From assembly GCA_026996635.1 (NCBI GenBank), contig JALWKH010000270.1, positions 1-13,908 of the forward strand: a stretch of 13,908 nt of DNA, given 5' to 3'. The translations under genes were made by a program, and so were the position numbers. Positions within the stretch are counted from its first letter, which is position 1, and each line of letters opens with the position of its first letter. Source of the stretch: Bacteroidales bacterium (GTDB lineage: Bacteria > Bacteroidota > Bacteroidia > Bacteroidales > JALTDM01). Shown here piece by piece: positions 7,460-13,908 of the stretch. The notes below the pieces were generated by a model, which searched no databases, was not told where the DNA came from, and saw only the letters and a list, made by a program, of their open reading frames with translations.

Positions 7460-9127
7460 TTATTTGTTTTCCAGATTGTTCAATCTTTTAAGTATTTCTT
7501 CGTTTTGTTTTTTGAGTTGTTCTATTTGGGTTTGTTGTTTGTTTATGATACTTTGTTGCTCTTTAATTGCATTTACAAGTACAGGGATAATATCGCTGTA
7601 CATAACACCGAGAGAAGCATCGGGGTGATTTTTGTCTTGTACTACAACCTCAGGGATAACCTTTTGAAGTTCTTGTGCAGAAAAGCCTATTTTGAAATCA
7701 TTGTAATTTAAATTGTCTTTTTTCCATTTAAATGCTATCGGGTTAAGTTTTAAGACTTCTTTTAAGCCGTAAGAAAGTGGTTTAATGTTAGTTTTGTCAT
7801 TTAAGTCAGAAGTTTGGATTGTACCGTTTACTGCCCAAACATCTTCCCATCTTTTAGTTGATGTTCCCAAATGTCTGCTTCCATCATTATCAGCACAAAC
7901 ATGTCCACCAAACACATAGGTTTCATTCCCGCCTATCTCAAAATAAACTACACCATCAGGGTCACTTACTCCGGCTAAATCATTACCAAACGATATTCTA
8001 AATGGGTTTGTTGTGCCATTGTCAAACCATATAAAATCGGAATTTAAAGAATTGTTAATTTGTAATTTTGTTTGTGGGTCTGCTGTACCTATGCCCACAT
8101 TTCCGTCTTTTGTAAAACAAGCCACCAAACTTTCCGTTCCTGTGCTTTCAATAACTCTAAGATTACCTTGATAATTGTCAAGATATATATCTTCATAAGT
8201 TCCTGCACCAAGAAGACTTAATTGTCCTCCTTCATTAGTATTATCTGATTTTCTTATGAGTATTTGACCGGGTTCGGTGTAAAATACATCTTTAACATCC
8301 AGTTTACCCTGAGGAGTAGTTGTTCCTATACCAACGTCACCTGTGTTTTTTATTATCATATAATCCTTGGGGATTAAACGTGTACTATTGTCCCACAACA
8401 TATAAATAAATCTTAAATCACTATTATAATTATCGCCCCAATAAATCATTCCGTCAGCATCATCGGTAGTGGATAAATCGTTATCTCTGTCAACTGTTCC
8501 CATTCCTATAAAATCTGTATTGTCATAGACTGAAATTCCGGGGAGTCTGCTATTAACGCTCTGATGTGGGGTTAATAGTTGTGTTGTGTCATATCTGTCA
8601 ACTACTTGTAGCATAGATGATGGGGTATTGGTTCCGATTCCTACTTTTCCGTTTGAGGAAATGATTGATCTTATTGTATCGTTAGTTTTAAAGATTAAGT
8701 CTTGATTATTTACCGTTCCAAGGAATTGTCCGTTTGAAATTGAATTTCCGTATAAACTCCAAGAGGAATCAGAATAGCTTGGTAACAAAATACTGTTGCC
8801 ATTTGTTATTGATAAAGTATTTCCCGACAATGAAAGCGTTTGTTTGTCTCCAAGTTCTACCCATTGATTATTGCTCCATACCCAAAAAGAATGAGTTTCT
8901 GTGTCGTACACTACTAATCCTTCATCTGCATTTGTTGTTGAAATAGATGTTCTTTGTGCAGTTGTTAGTCTTGGGATTAAAACTCCTTTGTTACCATTTG
9001 CAGAGTAAACTTCAAACAATGCGTTACCGGTTGTACCGGTATAAGTCGAGTCATCACTCACAATAAGGTTTTGTGAGTTTACAATAAGTGATAAAAACAT
9101 GAATGCAAAAAAGATGGTCTTCTTCAT
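7460..9127 (-). CDS. Secreted fibre protein A with C-terminal S74 intramolecular chaperone/peptidase (tail-fibre-like)
   Basis: This 555-residue protein has a Sec signal peptide (M-K-K-T-I-F-F, cleavage near N-S-Q, residue 18). It then has an N-terminal module (about 19-100: G-V-L-I-P-R-L-T-T-A-Q-R and G-L-V-V-Y-D-T-E-T) common in Bacteroidota surface fibres. The middle contains three G-x-V-G-I-G-T-x-x-P repeats, and a pre-chaperone module (D-G-V-V-Y-F-E, R-H-L-G-T-S) follows. The C-terminal S74 domain starts at S440 in T-S-D-L-N-D-K. The S440/K445 spacing equals the Ser-Lys dyad of phage endosialidase chaperones, which cut themselves just before the serine. It ends in a Q/N/L-rich coiled coil (about 520-555). 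The ATG at 9127 rather than 9151 is chosen because a -7-like box ends 28 bases upstream, exactly as in the paralogue. A trimeric surface or extracellular fibre is inferred; no type IX sorting domain is present. Confidence 0.88.
   Translation of the reverse strand: MKKTIFFAFMFLSLIVNSQNLIVSDDSTYTGTTGNALFEVYSANGNKGVLIPRLTTAQRTSISTTNADEGLVVYDTETHSFWVWSNNQWVELGDKQTLSLSGNTLSITNGNSILLPSYSDSSWSLYGNSISNGQFLGTVNNQDLIFKTNDTIRSIISSNGKVGIGTNTPSSMLQVVDRYDTTQLLTPHQSVNSRLPGISVYDNTDFIGMGTVDRDNDLSTTDDADGMIYWGDNYNSDLRFIYMLWDNSTRLIPKDYMIIKNTGDVGIGTTTPQGKLDVKDVFYTEPGQILIRKSDNTNEGGQLSLLGAGTYEDIYLDNYQGNLRVIESTGTESLVACFTKDGNVGIGTADPQTKLQINNSLNSDFIWFDNGTTNPFRISFGNDLAGVSDPDGVVYFEIGGNETYVFGGHVCADNDGSRHLGTSTKRWEDVWAVNGTIQTSDLNDKTNIKPLSYGLKEVLKLNPIAFKWKKDNLNYNDFKIGFSAQELQKVIPEVVVQDKNHPDASLGVMYSDIIPVLVNAIKEQQSIINKQQTQIEQLKKQNEEILKRLNNLENK
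8826..8990. repeat. Near-identical direct repeat, copy 1 (N-terminal module of fibre A)
   Basis: These 165 bases differ from 10587-10751 at only two positions by my reading (T/C near 8923 and A/T near 8960). The repeat encodes the V-L-I-P-R-L-T-T to L-S module in both fibre genes. Confidence 0.9.
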
Positions 9128-9155
9128 GACATTATGTTTTTTATGATTCACTTTG

Positions 9156-9163
9156 CTAAAATA
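9156..9163 (-). promoter_or_regulatory. -7-like promoter box (TATTTTAG) for fibre gene A
   Basis: On the minus strand this reads TATTTTAGCAAAGTG, aligned base for base with TATTTTTGCAAAGTA at 10910-10924 upstream of the paralogue, with identical 28-base spacing to the start codon. It has one mismatch to TAnnTTTG. Confidence 0.5.
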
Positions 9164-9193
9164 ATAAAATTCTGTGACAAAGAAAAAAGTTAT

Positions 9194-9241
9194 AAAAAAA
9201 GGGACACCTGTTTTATAGTATTTTACAGGTGCATCTTTTTT
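9194..9241. terminator. Intrinsic terminator of fibre gene B, possibly bidirectional
   Basis: CACCTGT at 9205-9211 pairs with ACAGGTG at 9225-9231 (7 bp, extendable by one G-T pair on the minus strand). Runs of seven A at 9194-9200 and seven T at 9235-9241 give T-tracts on both strands, each offset by three or four bases from the stem. It lies 19 bases after the stop of the gene ending at 9251. The stem sequence is the same as that of the terminator at 7392-7430. Confidence 0.75.
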
Positions 9242-9250
9242 TATTTAAAT

Positions 9251-10888
9251 TTATTTATTTTCCAAATTGTTTAATCTTTTAAGTATTTCTTCATTTTGTT
9301 TTTTGAGTTGTTCAATTTGGGTTTGTTGTTGTTTTATGGCATTTACCAGTACAGGTATAATATCACTGTACATTACACCAAGTGATGAGTTAGGATTATC
9401 CTTATTTTTAACTACTACTTCGGGAATAACTTTTTGAAGTTCTTGTGCAGAAAAACCTATTTTAAAATCATTATAATTTAAATTGTCTTTTTTCCAACGA
9501 AATGCTATGGGGTTAAGTTTCAAAACCTCGTTAAGACCGTAATTAAGAGGTTTTATATTTGTTTTGTCATTTATATCAGAAGTTTGAATTGTACCATTTG
9601 TCGCCCAAACATCCTGCCATCTGTGTCCGGATGTTCCGAGATGTCTGGTAGCATCACCGTCGGGAACAACATGACCACCGAAAACATAAGTTTCATTTCC
9701 GATTACTTCAAAATAAACTACTCCATCATTATTTTGCACATTTGCTATATCATTCCCGAGGAATACTTGTAACGGATAGGTTGTCCCGTCATTACTTATC
9801 CTAAAAATCTCTGTATTGGGCTCTCCTTTTACTTCCAGTCTTACTTGTGGTTTTGTTGTTCCGATTCCTACACTTGCGTTGGAAGTAGCTCCATTTATAC
9901 CCGCAATACTTCCAAGAACTATTGTATTGGAAGTGTCTGTATATGCCCTATATCCAATTACAGTTGAGTTTGTAACGCCATCTGCAATCTTAGCTCTACT
10001 ACCCAGTACCGTACAATAGTCTGTACTTGGAGTTGTTCCGTCTACATCTGCAAAAGCACCGATATATGTATTTTCTGAACCACTGTTTAACATAGAAAGA
10101 GCCATATATCCAACCCCAACATTATAATCACCGCTTCGAGGGTTAAACATGGCGTATTTACCTACGGCAACATTATAATTGCCTCCTGCTGAAGGTCCAC
10201 TACCTGCGTATCCATAATTATAAAGAGCATCCGTTCCTATTGCAGTGTTCCCGATACCGCTTTGCATATAAAATCCAGATCTGTATCCTATCATAACATT
10301 GTCTCCCCCATCTGTCAGGTAATGTCCTGCATCTATTCCAAATAATGATAAACGAGTTGCCGTTGTAATATTGGAACCTGACAAATATCCCATAAAAGTA
10401 TTATCAGCGCTTAATTTTCCCGAAATTGAGTTGTTAATTTTAAATGTTAACGGGACATCATCGGTAGTGCCGATAAAGTTTGTGTTTTCATTTGTCCCAT
10501 TATTTCCTGTTAAACTCCAAGCTGTAGAGGTAATTGAAGATGTTAAATTAACATCATTCCCGTTTAAGATACTTAAAGTATTTCCTGACAATGAAAGCGT
10601 TTGTTTGTCTCCAAGTTCTACCCATTGATTATTGCTCCATACCCAAAAAGAATGAGTTTCTGTGTCGTACACTACCAATCCTTCATCTGCATTTGTTGTT
10701 GAAATAGATGTTCTTTGTGCTGTTGTTAGTCTTGGGATTAAAACTCCTTTGTTTCCGTTTGCAGAATAAACTTCAAATAATGCGTTATTGCTTGTTCCTG
10801 AATATGTTGAGTCGTCACTTATAACTAGATTCTGTGCACTTAAATTTAATGTTAAAAGGCTTATAGCAACAGTTAGTATTCTTTTCAT
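9251..10888 (-). CDS. Secreted fibre protein B with YadA-head-like repeats and C-terminal S74 chaperone/peptidase
   Basis: This 545-residue paralogue of the gene at 7460-9127 has a signal peptide M-K-R-I-L-T-V ending near L-S-A-Q (residue 18). The N-terminal module, about residues 19-100, is almost identical to fibre A. The middle (about 150-330) is different: repeated N-x-x-I/V-G-x-x-A/S blocks such as G-N-T-A-I-G-T-D-A and Y-N-V-A-V-G-K-Y-A, resembling the left-handed beta-roll of YadA-type trimeric adhesin heads. One G-I-G-T-T-K-P-Q repeat leads to the shared pre-chaperone module and an S74 domain beginning at S437 (S-D-I-N-D-K, dyad partner K442). The terminal coiled coil is one heptad shorter than in fibre A. 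ATG 10888 is preferred because a perfect -7 box lies 28 bases upstream; a start at 10933 would lie upstream of that box. Function is inferred to be adhesion; the receptor is unknown. Confidence 0.88.
   Translation of the reverse strand: MKRILTVAISLLTLNLSAQNLVISDDSTYSGTSNNALFEVYSANGNKGVLIPRLTTAQRTSISTTNADEGLVVYDTETHSFWVWSNNQWVELGDKQTLSLSGNTLSILNGNDVNLTSSITSTAWSLTGNNGTNENTNFIGTTDDVPLTFKINNSISGKLSADNTFMGYLSGSNITTATRLSLFGIDAGHYLTDGGDNVMIGYRSGFYMQSGIGNTAIGTDALYNYGYAGSGPSAGGNYNVAVGKYAMFNPRSGDYNVGVGYMALSMLNSGSENTYIGAFADVDGTTPSTDYCTVLGSRAKIADGVTNSTVIGYRAYTDTSNTIVLGSIAGINGATSNASVGIGTTKPQVRLEVKGEPNTEIFRISNDGTTYPLQVFLGNDIANVQNNDGVVYFEVIGNETYVFGGHVVPDGDATRHLGTSGHRWQDVWATNGTIQTSDINDKTNIKPLNYGLNEVLKLNPIAFRWKKDNLNYNDFKIGFSAQELQKVIPEVVVKNKDNPNSSLGVMYSDIIPVLVNAIKQQQTQIEQLKKQNEEILKRLNNLENK
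10587..10751. repeat. Near-identical direct repeat, copy 2 (N-terminal module of fibre B)
   Basis: Second copy of the 165-base block at 8826-8990, same orientation and same length, without indels. Similarity continues more weakly on either side. Confidence 0.9.
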
Positions 10889-10916
10889 AGTTTTGGCTTT
10901 TTTAAGGTTTACTTTG

Positions 10917-10924
10917 CAAAAATA
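10917..10924 (-). promoter_or_regulatory. -7 promoter box (TATTTTTG) for fibre gene B
   Basis: Exact match to TAnnTTTG on the minus strand, 28 bases before ATG 10888. No convincing -33 TTG is seen at the usual spacing. It lies in the 119-base divergent intergenic region shared with the PorE-like gene. Confidence 0.6.
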
Positions 10925-11007
10925 GTCAAACAAATTGATAATATGAAATTGTTTTATATGTGAAACCCAAAATTTTTTATACTTTTATTGCGTTAAAAAA
11001 AATACTC

Positions 11008-12939
11008 ATGAAACAAATTGTTTTTTTATTTTTAGTTGTTATCTCATTGTCAGGGTTTTCACAAATTTCTTATTCTACTAAATCAAAGCGAGCTATAAAA
11101 TATTTTGAAATGGCCAGGCGGTCATATAACAGTATGAATTATAATGATGCTTTGATGTATTTGGATAAAGCAAAAAAGATAGATAAAAAGTTTATTGAAG
11201 CGTATTTGCTGGCTGCCAATATTTATGAAGAAACTTATAAGTTTGACAAAGAAATAGAAGAGTATAAGCAAGTTATAAATTTAGATCCTACCTATTCTCC
11301 TAAAGTATATTTTTTCTTGGGTGAAACTGAATACCGTATGGCATACTATGATGATGCTGTAAAACATCTAAAAAGAGTTTTTGATTTTAAAAATGTGCCT
11401 TCAACAGTTGCAGGTTATACACGTAGTGTGCTGAAAAAGGCAAAATTTGCCGCTTATGCAGTGAAACACCCTGTGCCGTTTGACCCTGAGAATTTGGGAC
11501 CAAATGTGAATACAGTTTATGATGAGTATTGGCCTTCGTTGACAATAGACGGAAAAACTTTGTTTATAACCCGTTTGGTGCCTAAAGATCCTAATTATCC
11601 TTATAGCCAAATGAATTCGCAAGAAGATTTTTATGTGAGCCACAAAGTAAACGGTAAATGGACTAAAGCAGTACCGTTGGGACCTCCAATAAACACAAAA
11701 AATAATGAAGGTGCACCTACTGTTACGGCAGATGGGCATTCATATTACTTTACTGCCTGTAACCGCCCTAATGGGTACGGTAAGTGTGACCTGTATTTTT
11801 CGCATTATGTAAATGGAAGATGGACTAAGCCTGTAAATATCGGTCCTCCAATTAATACAAAGGCTTGGGAAAGCCAACCCAGTGTGAGTGCCGACGGCAG
11901 AACATTGTATTTTTCGAGTAGCAGGCCAGGTACCAGAGGAAAAATGGATATTTGGGTTTCTCATAAATTACCTGACGGGCATTGGTGTAAACCTATAAAT
12001 TTAGGCGACAGCATAAATACCGATTTGAGTGAGATGTCACCTTTTATACATCCTGACGGCAGGACATTGTATTTTGCTTCGGAAGGTTGGCCCGGAATGG
12101 GAGGCTTGGATTTGTTTGTTTCATACAAAATAAATGATACGACTTGGACCACACCCGTTAATCTCGGTTATCCGATAAATACCAATGGTGATGAGATAGG
12201 GTTGATAGTGGATGCTACAGGATCTTATGCAATGTTTTCTTCTTCACGCAGCACAAAGTATGGCAAAGATATTTTTCAATTTCCGCTTTATAATAAAATT
12301 AAACCTAAACTTGCAGTAACTTATGTGTCCGGGAAAATAGTTGATGCAAAAACGGGAAAGCCGGTTGAAGCTCAAATAGAATTGATTGATTTGGATAAAG
12401 ATTCTTTAGTTGCGGCAGTTTCTTCAAACAATCAAGACGGATCCTATATTGTACCGTTGCCTGTGGAAAGAAATTATGCAATGAGTATAGAAAGCAAGGG
12501 GTATATGTATCATTCCGAAAACTTTTCGTTGAAAAATATCAAAGACCCTGAAAAACCTTATCGCAAAGACGTGAAATTAAATCCGATAGCAATAGGCAAC
12601 AGGTCTGTGTTGAAGAATATCTTTTTTGAAACGGATTCGTATGTGCTTAAACCCGAATCAAAGGCAGAGTTGAACAAGTTGATAAAGTTTTTGAAAATGA
12701 ATCCGAATGTTAAAATTGAAATTAGCGGTCATACGGATAATAGGGGTAGCCGGGAACACAATATGAAATTATCTATGAACAGGGCAAAGGCTGTATATGA
12801 TTATTTGATTGCACACGGCATTGATAAAAGCAGGCTTTCTTATAACGGATACGGATTTGATAAACCTATTGCTACTAACGACACTCCTGAAGGACGGGCT
12901 CTTAATAGACGTACGGAGTTTAAGATTATAAGTATGTGA
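11008..12939 (+). CDS. PorE-like OmpA-family protein (TPR, PD40 propeller, CRD-like, OmpA C-terminal domain)
   Basis: This 643-residue exported protein has a signal peptide M-K-Q-I-V-F to about F-S-Q (residue 19), TPR-like helices (about 25-125), and a WD40/PD40 beta-propeller (about 160-425). The propeller repeats N-x-G-P-P-I-N-T and D-G-x-T-L-Y-F-S/A. Then come a carboxypeptidase-regulatory-like domain (about 438-525, V-S-G-K-I-V-D-A-K-T-G-K-P-V) and an OmpA peptidoglycan-binding domain (about 535-643). In that last domain, D577 (G-H-T-D) and R592 (M-N-R-A-K) are spaced like the diaminopimelate-binding Asp and Arg of OmpA. This order and length match PorE, the type IX secretion component that ties the machine to the cell wall. 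No lipobox cysteine is visible, so it would be a soluble periplasmic protein. Starting at 10960 instead would put 16 residues before the signal peptide. A weak -7-like box (TACTTTTA) lies at 10980-10987. Generic OmpA-PD40 proteins are the main alternative. Confidence 0.88.
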   Translation: MKQIVFLFLVVISLSGFSQISYSTKSKRAIKYFEMARRSYNSMNYNDALMYLDKAKKIDKKFIEAYLLAANIYEETYKFDKEIEEYKQVINLDPTYSPKVYFFLGETEYRMAYYDDAVKHLKRVFDFKNVPSTVAGYTRSVLKKAKFAAYAVKHPVPFDPENLGPNVNTVYDEYWPSLTIDGKTLFITRLVPKDPNYPYSQMNSQEDFYVSHKVNGKWTKAVPLGPPINTKNNEGAPTVTADGHSYYFTACNRPNGYGKCDLYFSHYVNGRWTKPVNIGPPINTKAWESQPSVSADGRTLYFSSSRPGTRGKMDIWVSHKLPDGHWCKPINLGDSINTDLSEMSPFIHPDGRTLYFASEGWPGMGGLDLFVSYKINDTTWTTPVNLGYPINTNGDEIGLIVDATGSYAMFSSSRSTKYGKDIFQFPLYNKIKPKLAVTYVSGKIVDAKTGKPVEAQIELIDLDKDSLVAAVSSNNQDGSYIVPLPVERNYAMSIESKGYMYHSENFSLKNIKDPEKPYRKDVKLNPIAIGNRSVLKNIFFETDSYVLKPESKAELNKLIKFLKMNPNVKIEISGHTDNRGSREHNMKLSMNRAKAVYDYLIAHGIDKSRLSYNGYGFDKPIATNDTPEGRALNRRTEFKIISM

Positions 12940-12945
12940 TAAAAT

Positions 12946-12978
12946 AAAAAAAGGCTGCCATAACGACAGCCTTTTTTT
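12946..12978. terminator. Bidirectional intrinsic terminator between convergent genes
   Basis: AAAAAAAGGCTG at 12946-12957 pairs perfectly with CAGCCTTTTTTT at 12967-12978, around a 9-base loop. The A-run and T-run give a T-tract on each strand. It sits between the stop of the PorE-like gene (12939) and the stop of the convergent gene (12980). Confidence 0.92.
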
Positions 12979-12979
12979 A

Positions 12980-13908
12980 TTAGGCTTTTGCCATTTGGTT
13001 TTTTAATTTCGCTTTTATTTCACCCGTGATGTTTTCGATTATTTCCGCCACTTCTTTCGGCGAAATATCTTTAATCCAAGCAATTTGTTCAAAGTCAAAC
13101 CCTTCTATGTAATAAAGATGGTATATGCTTCTTTCCAATAGTGGTTTTGAAGCCAAATGTAAATTCACTTGTTCGTTAAATTCCTGTTCACTGAACTTTT
13201 CGTTGCTCAATTCTATAAATTCCGTGTCACCTTCAAAAATGTCTTCAGGATGGTAAAAGTGTACATGATAATATATGTCGTCTTTCATAAATTCGTCAAT
13301 GGTTCTTAATTCACCTTCGGCATCGGCAGAGAATGTTTCTTCCATCAAAGCATATTCACCTGCGATCATATCTTCTATGGAGATAAAATCAATGCTGGTT
13401 TCGTCAAATTTTTCTTCAAGGAGCTTATCAGCCATTTTGAACAGCCACATATAAAATTTATCTTTCTCTACAGGAGCTTTATCTATATTTTCGTAAATGA
13501 GCAAAATATATTCTTCTATCAATTGTTCGAGTTTCCAGTTGCCCCTGTTGCTTTTTAAAAGGTTTGCTACTTTCAGGTTGTTTTTCAGATAGTATTTTAT
13601 TCTTCTTAAATTCTTGTCAAGTATTTCTTTAAACAATTCAAATTCTTTGGATGCACTGTATTCTTTAAGGTCCTCAACAAAGTTTGAAACGTTTTTGATT
13701 TTTCTGTTTTTGCGTTTGTACAGATGTTCTTTCCTTTCAAGCCTTATTTTTTCTTTTACGGTGGTTTTCAGCTTTTTGTATGCTGCAACAAATGCTTTAA
13801 GCGGGTCTTTGTCTTTTTCAGTGATGTTTACGGTTTCGCTTTTTAGGTTCAGGTTTATCGAAACCCTGTAAAGATACGAACTTGTAGGTTTTATGAAAAC
13901 CTCAAGTA
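12980..13908 (-). CDS. HPF/RaiA-like domain fused to a divergent ECF sigma-70-like protein (5' end beyond window)
   Basis: The frame is open from the TAA at 12980-12982 to the window edge, giving 308 visible residues with no start yet reached. A TTG at 13636 is internal, since 90 coherent residues precede it. Visible residues about 1-70 (Y-R-V-S-I-N-L-N-L, then E-K-D-K-D-P-L-K-A-F-V-A-A-Y-K-K-L, then a K/R-rich helix) resemble the second half of the ribosome hibernation factor HPF/RaiA fold. Residues about 124-168 (L-E-Q-L-I-E-E-Y-I-L-L-I-Y-E-N, then M-W-L-F-K-M-A) resemble sigma region 2. Residues about 250-302 (L-L-E-R-S-I-Y-H-L-Y-Y-I-E-G-F-D-F-E-Q-I-A, then I-S-P-K-E-V) resemble the region 4 helix-turn-helix. 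The linker is acidic. It may couple ribosome state to transcription, or be a repurposed non-sigma protein; neither is shown. Domain calls are by eye. Confidence 0.72.
   Translation of the reverse strand, partial: LEVFIKPTSSYLYRVSINLNLKSETVNITEKDKDPLKAFVAAYKKLKTTVKEKIRLERKEHLYKRKNRKIKNVSNFVEDLKEYSASKEFELFKEILDKNLRRIKYYLKNNLKVANLLKSNRGNWKLEQLIEEYILLIYENIDKAPVEKDKFYMWLFKMADKLLEEKFDETSIDFISIEDMIAGEYALMEETFSADAEGELRTIDEFMKDDIYYHVHFYHPEDIFEGDTEFIELSNEKFSEQEFNEQVNLHLASKPLLERSIYHLYYIEGFDFEQIAWIKDISPKEVAEIIENITGEIKAKLKNQMAKA

Noticed and set aside
7460..10924. Prophage remnant explanation for the two tail-fibre-like genes
   Set aside because: No other phage gene, integrase or attachment repeat is visible. 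Both proteins have Sec signal peptides and their own promoters, which fits cell-surface proteins better.
11401..12152. Three minus-strand open frames of 63 to 112 codons
   Set aside because: They are antisense to the propeller region of the PorE-like gene and exist because of its repetitive codons.
12980..13636. Taking TTG 13636 as the start of the last gene
   Set aside because: The same frame continues for 90 residues to the window edge with organised, HPF-like sequence, so the TTG is internal.
13614..13871. Plus-strand open frame of 85 codons near the right edge
   Set aside because: It lies opposite the fusion gene's N-terminal part, has low-complexity F/S/L-rich composition typical of antisense of K/E-rich coding sequence, and matches nothing I know.

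Overview
The window looks like a piece of a low-GC Bacteroidota chromosome. Four things point there: a secreted protein ending in a gliding-motility-type (CHU_C) type IX secretion sorting domain; an OmpA-family protein with the TPR, beta-propeller, CRD-like and OmpA domain order of PorE; promoter -7 boxes of the form TAnnTTTG; and AT-rich leaders without clear Shine-Dalgarno sequences. I see no rRNA, tRNA, CRISPR array, insertion sequence or integrase, and no gene-free stretch longer than about 125 bases.

Layout. Positions 1-4343 (+) hold a tightly packed series: the 3' part of an RluA-family pseudouridine synthase, an M16-peptidase-like protein without the zinc motif, a secreted fibronectin-like protein with a CHU_C C-terminus, a class I O-methyltransferase and a small DUF5684-like membrane protein. 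Convergent to it, 7366-4348 (-) is a compact five-gene operon: LuxC-type acyl-CoA reductase, a pRiA4b ORF-3-like acidic protein, a [4Fe-4S] ferredoxin, a MacB/LolD-type ABC ATPase and a PduO-type cobalamin adenosyltransferase. Consecutive junctions are an 11-nt gap, TGATG, ATGA and a 35-nt overlap.

Positions 10924-7392 (-) carry a tandem pair of paralogous surface-fibre genes. Each has a Sec signal peptide, a shared N-terminal module, a divergent beta-rich middle, a shared pre-chaperone module and a C-terminal S74 intramolecular chaperone/autoprotease with a coiled coil. The duplicated unit includes promoter and terminator. A 165-bp N-terminal block is almost identical in the two copies while other parts have drifted.

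Divergent from this pair is the PorE-like gene (11008-12939, +). It ends in a strong bidirectional hairpin shared with the last gene (12980 to beyond 13908, -). That last gene reads open to the window edge and appears to be a fusion of a ribosome-hibernation-factor-like (HPF/RaiA) domain with a divergent ECF-type sigma-factor domain. It is the most unusual object in the window.

Functional links: the CHU_C protein would be a type IX secretion cargo and the PorE-like protein a candidate cell-wall anchor of that machine. The S74 fibres are cell-surface candidates that use neither a type IX sorting domain nor a visible anchor. The LuxC-ferredoxin operon is metabolic.
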